Assembly: GCA_001695595.3 (NCBI GenBank)
Contig: MBPM02000031.1
Span: forward strand, 620,001 to 684,000
DNA length: 64,000 nt
Direction: 5' to 3'
DNA from: Plasmopara viticola
Lineage: Eukaryota > Oomycota > Peronosporomycetes > Peronosporales > Peronosporaceae
The notes under the pieces were generated by a model, which was given only the letters and a program-made list of their open reading frames with translations, was not told the DNA's origin and did no database searches. Positions within the stretch are counted from its first letter, which is position 1. Each line of letters begins with the position of its first letter. The translations under genes were made by a program, and so were the position numbers. Below, one piece after another: positions 1 through 11,900 of the stretch.

Positions 1-57
1 GAATGATGCTGATTGCAAAACATTAGACCATTTTCAGCACATTTGCATCCCTTTCTT

Positions 58-1554
58 GGTGTTTTTAACTGTGGATTTCTGAGTCACTCTACCAAAAACG
101 GGGGGTAGTCACCGATTCGTGAAATCGGCAAAAGCTTAGAGCCACCACATTAATGCACCACTGGATGCGGCTGCGTTTCATGAGTCTAACGCATGCTCTA
201 CATCGCCGCAATCTGCTTTTGTTTTCGAGTTATCATTGGTGACGTGAAGCTATCGCTCCATATTTGTGAGACATCTGGGCGACTCAGCAACAGCGGACAA
301 GCCGCTCAGCGCGGTGGCGCCGCCCAGCTGTACTCACAAGATTGGGCGGTGCCCCGTGTCAAGCGCTGCGGATGCGACCACGACGGCGTCCCTGTAGCTG
401 TCAAGATGACGCGGAAGAGAGGCCAACACGGCCCATCGAAGAATGTCCCCGAAAGCAAGCGCCCAAGATGCTCGTGTGTCGACTACGTGGATGGCGACCT
501 CGTTGATTCACCACTCAAGCTCAAGCCAATTCCTGCTCAGAAAGGAAAGTACTCCTTTCCGGTACCGCTTCCTGAGCCCACACCCACATTCACGTCTCTT
601 GAAAAACCTGGCGATGTTTTGAGGCTTCTTAGTTAATCTCCAGAAGCCATCGAATCCTGGTATCGACACGCAGCCACAGCTGAGACTCGCGAGGATCCAT
701 CATCTTGGATCGGTGAGCTTGACACGTCCACGCGATTGGTCATCAAGACCATATGCAATCGGTGACAGTATTATCACGCATGGGTTCAAATCGGGCTGGG
801 GTATGCGGATGAAGAAAGGGTCCATGTATGGGAGGCGATATGCAGCTGAGTTTCGCGCAGAACTGTACGAGCTATTTCTCCAAGGAGAACGGCGACAGTC
901 AGATAAGCTTGGGCCTGGAGGAATGCTTGAGATACTGCAGCAACATCATCCAGACCGATATGATCTCCCCAGCGAGAACGAAATCCGACAAGAAATCGCA
1001 AAGTTTCGGTTGAGTGTCAAGCCACGCGCTCCGACTTCGATTGTGCCTAGTTCATCAAGTGAGCAAAGTTAAGTGCGTCCTATAGCTGCAGATGCGTTCT
1101 TCGAATCGTTGCTCGACCGTGATCCAGCCACAAAACCAAAGCATGCGCTCGCTGTGTATCGCTTCACTTACAGTGAGGGTGGGCTATCAGACAGTCAGCT
1201 CAAGGCAAAGTTCAGCACTTTTAAATATCGACGGAAGCAGACTCTTGATGTCTCGTAGGCAGTATTATACGTGTCATACACAAATGTTGCATAAATCAAT
1301 GGTGACTCTCGGAAAAACGCTGGCAGGCATGTCAATCATAGGTTCGTATGGCCTCTTCGAGGTCGCATATCTCCACGAAATCTGCTCCGATTTTCACACA
1401 ACTTGTACGAGGAGATCCCTGAGATCCCCACCAACGTAGCGGATGCTGGCTCCGAACTCGTTTCGCTTTTGCCGATTTCATTCCCCACCGATCACCCACC
1501 CAAAATACCATTTTTGCTAAAGTTGACTCAGAAATCCACAGTTAAAAAAACACC
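58..1554 (+). mobile_element. Decayed DNA transposon with terminal inverted repeats
   Basis: The two ends are inverted copies. The left arm (58-135) and the reverse complement of the right arm (1465-1554) both begin ggtgttttt, continue aactgtggatttctgagtca, and end gaaatcggcaaaagc. The outer ~30 bp are almost identical and the inner parts have diverged. A TTAA lies inside each arm (65-68 and 1542-1545). The element could therefore end at those TTAA sites, as piggyBac or Kolobok elements do, with the outer palindrome being chance or an older boundary. I could not find a clear target duplication outside the ggtg/cacc ends. The interior carries a broken ORF and no recognisable DDE transposase, so this looks like a non-autonomous or degraded copy. 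The superfamily is unassigned. Confidence 0.6.
193..1258 (+). pseudogene. Broken transposon-borne ORF of unknown function
   Basis: The open frame at 193-636 carries a basic cysteine-containing stretch (CGCDHDG, CSCVDYVDGD) and then a proline-rich segment. Coding then shifts frame and continues from about 637. The segment 713-1072 includes KSGWGMRMKKG, RYAAEFRAELYELFLQGE and KLGPGGMLE...LPSENEIRQEI. A stop at 1070-1072 interrupts the same frame, which resumes to 1258 (FTYSEGGLSDSQLKAKF). The block with 'KLGPG.ML' and 'LPSE..IRQ.I' reminds me of hypothetical proteins repeated many times in oomycete genomes. That is memory-based, and I cannot name the family. Its position between inverted repeats suggests it belonged to the element. 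One frameshift and one stop show it is no longer functional. A BED or other zinc-binding domain cannot be ruled in or out. Confidence 0.5.
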
Positions 1555-4500
1555 TTGCCGATAAAAACTCAGAATCTTTGATTAGGCACTAAAAATGGAA
1601 ATCTCTTACTTGTTCAAATCAAATGTAGGTATTTAAGATAAAGAAAACAGCGAGCAAACAAGCCGCAAATGGCTGGGCCAATGATCTCGATGCGGCCTCC
1701 AATATCTTCCTTAAGGTCTGCACAAGTGGTGTGTAGTGTCACACTTACGACACGAGTAGCGTGTAGTGCTTCACGGCTCTTGACTGCTCTACATAAGTAG
1801 CAAAGCCTCAACTCATATACGAAAAACATTATATATATAATATGTATGTCTAGATCAATCAATACCATACACAGCTACTTTGGCAAATTTACATAAGCGC
1901 TTTAAATAAAAAGATAAGCAAATACTTATCCGTCCATTAGAGGCAATGATCCATGCGTAGAATTTATTTCGGAGTCTCTATTCACTGCCTCGGGAGCAGT
2001 GATACAAGGTCATGATGTTGTGGTCCACAGGTCGCAGGACGGCAGTCTTTAGTAAACTCGCACGCTTCAAATTATCACCAGATTTGCTGTCGCTGTGGGT
2101 GCGGGCAAATAATCTATCTTCTCGAACTTGCACGCAGCTTTCAACAAGCAAGTAAATATTCTCAGACGTCTCATGGGATAGGAACGACTCGCAGTGCCGG
2201 CTTCAAGCATTTGCTCTCGTGACCTTACGCACCTAAGAAGCACGAATTCTGGTGAAGCTGTACAAGCTTCCTACTGTGATTTTATTAAGACCGTTTCTCA
2301 ATGCCGCGGACACCCGGGGCTCGTTTAATCTACTTGGCTTGGTGATAAAAGCTGCAGACTACGATCTGCACTCGGACCTTATCTAGACGAGAACCAAAGC
2401 TGATGGGTTGTAGTCGTCAGTAATAATTAGATCTTGCTGAATTTTAACAGAAAGCAACACGCGCAAGGGTGTTGTACGAGCGACCGAATCGCCATCCTAA
2501 GACACGCCAGAGTCCCGTGTGATATTTGAACCGAGCAAGCTTAAGCATTTCTTAAGGATGCGGACCTTAACGATGCACTAGGTGCAGAAAACAAAGTAAT
2601 TAGCTGACCTAGGATCTAAGTTTTGATATGAGGTGCGAGGTTCATACAGTTTTCGTAGGATTTATATAGAACGGCACCAGTTACGACGACAATGGCTAAT
2701 ATACAAAAAATGGCGCAAAAGCAGGGCATGGTTTGTATGGAATCAAGGATAGTGTACGGAAAGTCCAGCTATCCAGTGTTTGACGCACTCGTTATTAGAA
2801 TTGCCATTTTGCGTGACGCTAGTCACTGAACCGTCAACAAGAAATGTGTGCTAGCTTCTGAGAGTAAATGATCGAATGACCGATGCAGCTTAGTAGCTTC
2901 ACTTCTCTGATCTAAATAGTATCTATAGAAAGATTATCATCTCAAAGTGCTTATATTTGTCGCGTTTGAAATGCAATAAGTACATTAAGTCATAGCATTG
3001 AAAATAGCACCAGCTCTTAAAGTCAGGCTCAAACCGACTCGTATTGATTGCGAGAATTAATATATGAGCGCTTATCCTTGACTGCTTGAGAATTGGCCAA
3101 GATCTTAAATCTTATCTATCGCACAGAATAGTTGTTCATGTTGGCATAAAGTTTACTGCATCTCACGACCACACAAGATTAAATAAGCGCTGCTTTTTTT
3201 CGACAAACGGTTGCCACGTCATACTATGATCGGTAATAAGCTCGAAATGGTGCAGATTTGTTACATCATGTTGACAGGGGTTGATAGTCGCTCGAATATC
3301 ACTTAATAATGTAACCTGACGTGTGTACGTAATGCCGTCGAATGACGCTTGTAAATCACACTGGTGACGCGCAGGAAATCGAGAGAGAGTAAGACGCAAC
3401 CCGCATGGTCAGTCCCGCGGTGAGTAAAATGGAAAAGATCTGGTCATGAGACTGAATCCCTCGAAAAGCCAAAGGTATCAATCTCAAACACCGAAGCCTT
3501 CCCTGTGATCCCCACATCGCATGCTCGCGAAGTATCATTGTACTCAGTGTGCAATGCATAGAAATAAGTGAAAGCTCGTGATTGAGAACTTCAAGGGGGT
3601 GCGCGAGCACAAAGTGCTATCAAAACGAAAGAAATCACATGAGCAGTCGTGTCTGACGAGCCAGCTTCAAGCGCCTGAGGTCCATATTGGGTACCGTAGG
3701 TTCATATAGCACTAAATCCCAACATCGACAAGCTCTCAAAGTTAAGCACACACATTCTGAGAGGCTGATGCAAGACGTTTTTGTGCAGAACTGTGCTTAC
3801 TTCGTGGTCCAAAAGAGTGGAGGCTTGGTGTCGGTACTGCAAACTGTATCGATTATGATCAAGCCTGATGAAATGTCCGAGCATGACAAGAATTGGTTTG
3901 ATCGTTGGGTAAGAAAATAAAAATAGTGGTACGCCAAGCGATGCGGTACCTTCAGCACATGTTCGCTCGGCTAAAGTGATTGCCAGCAAGCTGTCATCTT
4001 TAAGTATGGTCCTTAGCATTATGTTTTAGTCCAAAGCGGTCACTAGCACCTTGCGTCGGACGTCGGTCGCAAGCAATGTCATATCAAGGAGCGCACAGCA
4101 CACCACATGACGTTGAATCATTATTCTTTTAGTCTTACCTCGATTATACGTGACGCACTTTAGTCCCATTAATTTTCCTTTTCGATGCTGTCACACGGAT
4201 TTTATCCAATAGAAGGCAATGTTCTTGCTCTAAGAAATTATGGGAGCTCAAGTCCTCGCTTTGACAAGATTAAACAGACGCTTTAGCGACTTTGGTTCAA
4301 GTATATATAGATTTTGGCCAGGACTTTATCTCTCTTTGCTAGGGTTAATTGGCTTGGGTTATGAGTAGACCTTATTTTGAAGATCCTAGTCAATTTGCAC
4401 TGCCTTTTCGGAACCTGCTTTTAGGGCCTCAGCTCAGAAATCTAGATTTAAAGCGATAAGCTCTCGAGCCTGAAGCGCGTATCTGTATAGCTCTACCAGA

Positions 4501-7500
4501 AATTTTCCGAACGCGTGCCCCTCGAGACTTTTGAGATCGGACTTTCGTGAAAGTGGCTGCTGACTGCCGTAGCTGCGGCTGCGCTGCCCAGACGTCCACC
4601 TTTACATATCCCAGGTCAAATATAGCCTTGGTGAGTCGATTCAAAAGCCGAGTCTGCTGACACCTTTTGATAAACAATGCTAAGCTTTTGTTAAACACGA
4701 CGCTCAAAATTTTACTTAGGCGCACATGCAATCTTATTCAAAAACAGCATTTACTATACTTGCAGGTAGTTATTTATCAATTAATAGAGCCATTAAGCTA
4801 ATTCTATCGTTTATCTACTTTCACGTTCTTATGCCTTTCACCAATTTTGTCTCGTACATGCCTTGAACTACTAAGTCTCTTGTAAAAAAGTTCTAACTTG
4901 TTTTTGCATTGTTAAGAAGACCCAAATAGCAAGCTTCGCGGCGATCCCCCCTAGACCCTACAAAAACAGCATACATGCCTATCAATTTGGTATACCTCGG
5001 CTAGAGTTACGCCCCCCTGTTAGCACAAAGTGCGAGGGTTGACCAATATATTTACGTGAAGTGGCGCGTAGCCTATAAAGGCATAAAAAAAATCTCGACA
5101 AATTTAAGCATGCTGGTATGATGCCTTAGCGTATCAGCACACAAGTTCTTGACATACATCATTTACCCACTCGGTTAGACCATTGTTCCACGAATGCTTT
5201 GCTGTGTACTCTTGTTCAGCTTAGTGCCAATAGTTTCATTTTGGATTAGCTTGGCCAGCACTGCCATATCTTCCTTTGGATAAAGAAACAGCCTCGCGCT
5301 AAGCCGCGCTGACAATTTTTCCCTTAGTCTTTAAAAATCCATATCGATTACCACATGTCAAATTTTGGACAAGTGCCACAAATTGAGATTGTTACAGATG
5401 AAGTTGCAGTGGTGACATGAGCAAGCTCATAGTCAAGACGACGGGGTAACGCGTTGGAAGACCACTATCTAACGTAATTTGCGTTTTACTCGAAGTTAAA
5501 ATTAACCAATAAAAAGATCCATCTGGTTATTCTCTACGAGGGATGAAGCGACTGTGTCGCCATCTTTAATTACACATGATTGGTAAGGATCACAAATTTC
5601 TTTACATTAAGTAGGTAAATCCTGACTTCCACGATTGAAGCAGTGCGGTAGCGATGGCAGAATCTGACGCGCCACAAACGACGTCGCACAGTCGTTGTAG
5701 ATCTGTCAAGGCCGAAATCAACGCCTATAGCATATCGTGACCTTGTCCAACACCACATTGAGCGTCGCGTTGAAACACAATTTGCTTACAACTAAGCTGA
5801 CACGGTTACTCCTACGTAAGTCACACTACACTTGTGCTTGTAATCATCACTTCTATCCTTGTCGGCTCAATAAAGCGGACAATATATATTCACCTCAGAT
5901 TTAGTCTAAAGATCGTAATCTCCAATCAAGTACCTAAAACAAGGCATTTTTGCGCCAAAATATGCTATGTTTTCTCCAAATTTATTGATTTCGACCTTTT
6001 TGTTGTCTTCACCTCTGCGTACAAGTTATCCAGATTCTAATTAAAATGTACGATTGAGTCAGAGCTATACTTAAATTTTAACTTTTATATTACATTCGCA
6101 TTTTCACCAAGGCTACACTTACTTCTCCCATTCTAAAATTAACAATAAAAATGTGAAAGCTTACAAATTTGCAATAGAATGGCTTTGCATAAGATTAAGT
6201 AGTCATCGCTATCAAGTGTTCAATTTCGGATCATTTTTGCATAGCCACTGATGTCTTGCCATCCCTGATTTCGAAAAAGTCTCGAGTGCGAAGCCACGCG
6301 CGTCTTTCTACCTCAAGTAAAATTTCAATGCGCTCACTGAAACTAAGAAACGCTTGCTGCACTGTCCATCGTCAAATAGGGCCTTAAATGCGCTCCCCAT
6401 CTACATTACGCTCTATCTCGATGGTGAATACGATTAACACCAGATCGCTGCTAAACAGTATTCACCCCCATCCAGTCGAAATTTACTCGGACGTCCGACC
6501 TGAGCCTATGTACCAGCAATAGTGTACTATGCATGTGTGTATAGTCTTGTACATTGTAGGGTTTTTTATGATACACGAGAAAAATGCAGGGTATTCTCGA
6601 GAGTATGTTGCATGTAGCCTCGCTCACAAACAGATTTAGCAAAAACGTCGGGCATGATCTCAGATTTACAGAATGTACAGAGAGAGAACAAATGTTAATT
6701 CTCGCGCTAGTCGAGGTAAAACAAATCGCCTTAGCGCTCCTCACTTCTAAAGTCTTATGTTCCATTTATCGGCAACACTGTCTTCATAAAACATGGAGCA
6801 TAAATTAAGTGGAGGTGACTGTGAAAAGACGAAAGCACGATGATTCTAGAATGGTGTACCCTATCGGTGTTTACGCATGAAGTCCCCGATTAAATGGCAA
6901 AACAGTCAAACGAAGAACCATATTGTAGCGATGGTGTACACGAACCTTTTAGTTGGTGGTATCCAACTTTGTGCAACTCCAGTCGCAATACTTATTACTA
7001 TGGAGTTAACACAATAATGGGAAGATCATCGACGACCCAAATAGAGTTCAAATCACATTTTGTTTAATACATTAAAGTATTATATTAAATTAGTTCTGGC
7101 CTTTGGAGGTACATGGCTAGCAGGCTACGTCTCGTATTGGCTCTAAGGGTAAAACAAATCTTGAAGACCTAAAATTACGATTGCTCGGAGCAAACAGTAA
7201 CGGCAGTCCCGATGCGAAAATCGTAAGCTGCACTTGCGCTTTGTAGCACCAAGGAATCAGTGTACTTCTAAAGGATAGAACTTTCACGTGTGGAGCAACA
7301 TCAAAACTTTCGCCAAAAAGACAAAATAGCTGCTCAAATGTGGATTTTTGAAATATTTTTTGCAACATTATACTTCGTTGTTTATTCGTATAATTTTGTA
7401 TCTTGTAGAGTGGTGTCAATGGTGACAATACCAATTTCCCTCGATTAAGTAGCATTTTCTTCAACGCATAAAATTACTACTCTTTTATAGCCAGATCAGA

Positions 7501-8221
7501 AATACTAGTGGATTTGTGTGGTGGAGTGTTTTTTGGAAATTGATTTGGGTGATGATATCAGCGGCGCACTGCCTTCAGGAAGAATTTTAATCATTGCTAT
7601 ATACTGTACAGAGGCTCATTTATTCCTTTGGAGGTAAAAATTACATGTACAATTTTTATATCGCTAGGGCTTTTATAGCTTCTACATCAAAGTCATCCTC
7701 AAGTACAACAGTCGGCTCGACCAATACCTCTGCTCGTCTAATTATCAATTAAGATTAATGGATCAACTATAAAAACAATACTGCTAAATTTCTTTCCACC
7801 CCTTGGTATGTCTTACGTCTTAACGACGCAGAAAGGGGTGGACCTCATTCGTTTGTCTTTAACAGTCCTTAGGTCTGCTAAACCGAATTTGACGGGAGGT
7901 CCTGACTCAGGTTTAAAGCGTGCAATTGGCGAGACACGAAACGTTTCACATACTTAAATAGTGCTTATACCATAGGCTTGTAAGTCAGCCCTATGCGATT
8001 TGACAATAACAATTCAATTTAATCTTTTGAGTAACTTTCTCACTATATGTATCATGCTAGTTGACGATATTACCATCTTGTATGACATAGGTTACGTAGT
8101 GTTTCGAAGATAGTTTAAGAAATAAATCATTGTATCTAGAGCAGACTTGACTACTGCGATACGAAACCTGTTCTTGATGGATACTTACCGAAAGGACTTA
8201 CTGTTAGTCTGAATATAGTTG
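1555..8221. other. A+T-rich intergenic DNA, no supported gene
   Basis: No frame longer than about 115 codons occurs here and none shows a domain I recognise. The most protein-like stretch is 3678-4026 (+): a frame ending KPDEMSEHDKNWFDRW, followed after a shift by a Ser/Ala-rich tail ending at a stop near 4026. I could not identify it and treat it as a possible relic only. The sequence at about 5390-5460 weakly resembles 61595-61655 (dispersed tgacgtgagc..agctcata), which may mark an old dispersed repeat. Confidence 0.5.
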
Positions 8222-8443
8222 ACTCACAATTTGAACAGTAGATGTTTTATTTGGTCGTGGCACTGCGACTAGTTCTTGAAGGTGAATAGATAGCAGCCTA
8301 CGACTCGAACTGTCTTTTCGAATAACAACAAAGGTCGCAATCTGAAAAGTAGATCTTTTCTTTGGTCGTGGTATCGAGACTAGCTCGTGAAGGCGAATAG
8401 ATAGCAGCCTACGACTCGAATTGTCTTTTCGGATAACAGAAAA
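8222..8443. repeat. Two-copy tandem duplication, 111 bp unit
   Basis: Two adjacent ~111 bp units share ttggtcgtgg (8251 and 8362), then gaatagatagcagcctacga and ctcgaaytgtcttttcg. They differ by scattered substitutions only. The minus strand stays open across both units (8204-8497), giving a repeated peptide containing RKDxSSRRLLSI. No similarity to a known protein is evident. A third, much weaker relative of the motif seems to lie near 29665-29715. Confidence 0.8.
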
Positions 8444-8841
8444 GGTCGGAAACTTAAGCTTACGCTCTCTCCAAGGCGATATTAGCGGCAAGCCCACTGC
8501 TTGGCGACGTGCACTGTGCCTCGGCTCGAAAATTGCAAATATGACCCGAGTTTTGGTATGATATTATTTAAAGTAATATTCACCAAGACAAATTTTCCTG
8601 AAAGGAAAGAATAGAAAGATTGACCTTGTGCTTAACACGATGTATTGTATTTCATCATCCAATTACACTACCACGATAGCAGCGTAAGCTCGAAGATGTT
8701 TCTATAGCCGATTAGGCAAACTATGGCATGAAGAGGTAGTCTAAATTTCTGCTTTCGTCACTAATTTTCTGTGCTCAACCCAATCGGTAAGTGGCGACTA
8801 TTTTGCGTTTACAAAAAGCTGAGAAATGCAGCAATTTCGGT

Positions 8842-8949
8842 ACAATTATAGGAGGGATGTGTCTCCTAGCAACGTTTCTGGTGAATATTTCGTAAACAAT
8901 TATAGGAGGGATGTGTCTCCTAGCAACGTTTCTGGTGAATGTTTCGTAA
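8842..8949. repeat. Two-copy tandem duplication, 54 bp unit
   Basis: The unit beginning acaattataggagggatgtg is repeated with a period of exactly 54 bp (8842 and 8896). The copies are nearly identical, so the duplication is recent. It lies in a small open frame (8826-9020, +), but 54 is a multiple of three, so an open frame is preserved by default. No function is inferred. Confidence 0.85.
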
Positions 8950-11900
8950 AGCACTCAATTGCTGCGATCGAAGACAAACGAGGGAGTCAATTCGCCTTTC
9001 ACTGCAACAAGCACGCGTAGCAACATGCTTCGATTGTGGCTGGCAATATTTCAATGGCTATTAAATACCCCAGCGACGTTTACTTGTCACGTTGTAGAAA
9101 ATGAAAGAGTTTTGCTGCTTTGATACTTGTTCATAGCCCATTTAAAGAAGCATGAAGGCCTGTTTCAGCAGTATGTTTCAAGGTTCCCACAACGACCACC
9201 AAATTAGTATTACTATCGACAAACGTGATTTAAAAGCAGATCCTCGACTCCATTGTAACCGGACTCGATATTTGAACAAAGATTTAGAAAATAAATGTCG
9301 TGATAGACTTGGCCTACGCCATCTCTACAAATGACTAGTAGAAATGGTTAAGCCTAGCCAATCGTTTCCACAAGTGCAGCGCTGGTGATGCTGATTCCGC
9401 AAAGCGTCTGTCCGATCGACCAAAACGTTCATTGAATGCTTATCGTAAATCCAGTAGCAGGATTTATCATTACATCAATGGAAGTTTCATAATGTACCCA
9501 TCTTTGCTTACCAAACGAGACAAGGTCATTTGTGACGCTTCGATCTTGTCATTGGTTGCGCATTAATGTTACTCGATAAGAGCGGTTATGAGCAAGTCAT
9601 CTCGCTTCCTTTTAGACAATTCTTGAAAAGATAAAGAAAGCTACTTGCTATAGAGTAACTTACCACTTCAATTTTGAGCGCAATGTCGAGATTTTAAGCC
9701 CTGTGTGGTTTATTCAAATCATGTAGTTCTGCGGACAGGTTCAACTGCTTTAGAAAACAGCATGAGAGTTCACATCCTTAGCGATTTTTTTTAACTAAAT
9801 ACAAGCCTGGATAGTTCAGTTTGCTTAAGAGAATCGGCAATAAAAAAGTAGACAATTTCGAAGTGTCGCCTTCGAACGTATTCTCGGCACTGCTGCAATC
9901 AAACGCCAGGGGGCGATTTTGACAAATCACACCACGTTTAATCCTTTCAGTTTTATTCGAAGGAACAAACTAATTATGGCACATAGCTATTATGTTCTCT
10001 ACAAATTACTTATAGCTGGAAGCCATTGGTGATCCACAGCAATCTTGCATTGTTGAGACATGTGACACTGTCGCCCTACCTCTCAAGAGAATGACCAGGT
10101 GACCCTCCTTCGTTGTAAATCGTTTTAGGTGAAAAATTCTGTCTTTAGTGAAGCACAGGAAGTGTACGCTAATAACCTTAGTTAGCACGTTGCCGCATAT
10201 TTGGCTTGAACAGGACACTGACTTATTCTCCGACCAGATTCATCGAATACAGGAAGCCCTATTAAGACAAAGAGGGTTTCATTGACACAGTATTTAATAT
10301 AAAATTTATCACAAGACCAAGTACATCGTCTATAGATATAAAATGATGTCAATAGCCCATTTTACGTCCCGCTAAGACAAATTTAACAAATCTAATATTA
10401 TGATTCAAGAGCCACGAGATGACTTAATTGTCACCATAGTACTCAATAAGACGAGAAGAAGCGAGCCAGGGCAAAATTGGATTGAACGAGTAATCAAAAG
10501 CTTGGTCGCTGGAGATGAATCTGTATAACATTCCGTAAGAAACTCTGTTGGAAAAGAACTGCGGAACATTTCTTTCAAACTTAACCTCATCCTTTCTATT
10601 ATGACTTTCCCATTCATGAAGACAACGCGAATCGCGGTGCAGAAAAACTTTCATTCACAAGGGGCCCATTCGCGGTAGCTTAATAAAGCCATCGCTTCAC
10701 CGACGCATCAGTTATCGAATAGGGAATATGGTGTGTGCCACCTAAGTACGATTATCACCATTCTATATTGTTTGATCGTGCGGAAATTCCCCGCTTCCTT
10801 GACATTTTTATTGGCCGACGCATGTGCATGGCGTTGAAAAAGGCCAGTACGAAGGTCGAGTGCAAACGTGAAAATTGCAAGGTGAAGGACGGCTTACTAA
10901 GCTATTCGAGAAATGAATGAGGAAATGTTTTGGTGATGAATGACTTATCCACTGACCAGGCACAGCCGTGGTGCACGAATTCGTTTGTAGCAGTTCAGCA
11001 CACACTTTGGTTCTAAATACACGTATCGCTCACCACACGAATTACTTCGTAAGGACATGTCACCGTTGAGATATCCCAGCAATGATCACTCCAAGTAGCT
11101 ATTCGTCACAATGGATAAGGTAATACCATTTTAAAATGACAATGAACGACAGCTCCAAAACTTTTGAGAAAGAACCTTCATCGTATGCTCGGAATCCATT
11201 TTAAAATTCAGTCTGTTTAACTCTATTCTATGATTTCATTCTTGGTTGCTGTCCCCTATACCAGCAATAGGGCGTTAAGAAAACACGTTCTAGCGGCCTC
11301 GCGTCGATATGCATCCCTCGATCTTTATATCGTGCTCATCGAGTTATAGTACCGAACTTCTTATACTACTACAGACAGTGACGCAAATAATCTCAACCTG
11401 CTTACTATTACCGAGCGACCATTTACCATTCATGTGCTATTTATCGCAAACTACACTGTTGCAAAAGAATCAGCTGATAGTGTGTGCACAAAAGCATTGT
11501 CGAACTAAGCTTGAGCATTTTCATTTTGCGATGGATCTCATATTGAAGACAAGTTACAGCACACGAGACTATATACCTATTAGTGCTGCAGATTAAACCT
11601 TTATTTTATGCTCTAGGAAATTACAATTGCTAGCGCGATCTTAATATAGAGCGATATATACGATTGCATCACATCCATCCTATACGATAAGGCAGGCCTA
11701 ACACAATATTTTGGCATTTGACATCGAGCAACTAGATCATTGTCGGATGTCACACACGTCACGGATCTCAATTTAAGCTCGATAACTTATACATGGCAAA
11801 GTTTTTACTGGCCGGTAAGACTAACGACATAGCCGAGGTAATATTAATTAAATCGAAAGAAAACGCCTTTATTTCATCGCTGCGTAACAAAATGGTCCTG

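Noticed and set aside
3678..4026. Possible lipid-binding (START-like) coding relic
   Set aside because: The resemblance was impressionistic; no motif could be anchored and upstream frames are closed.
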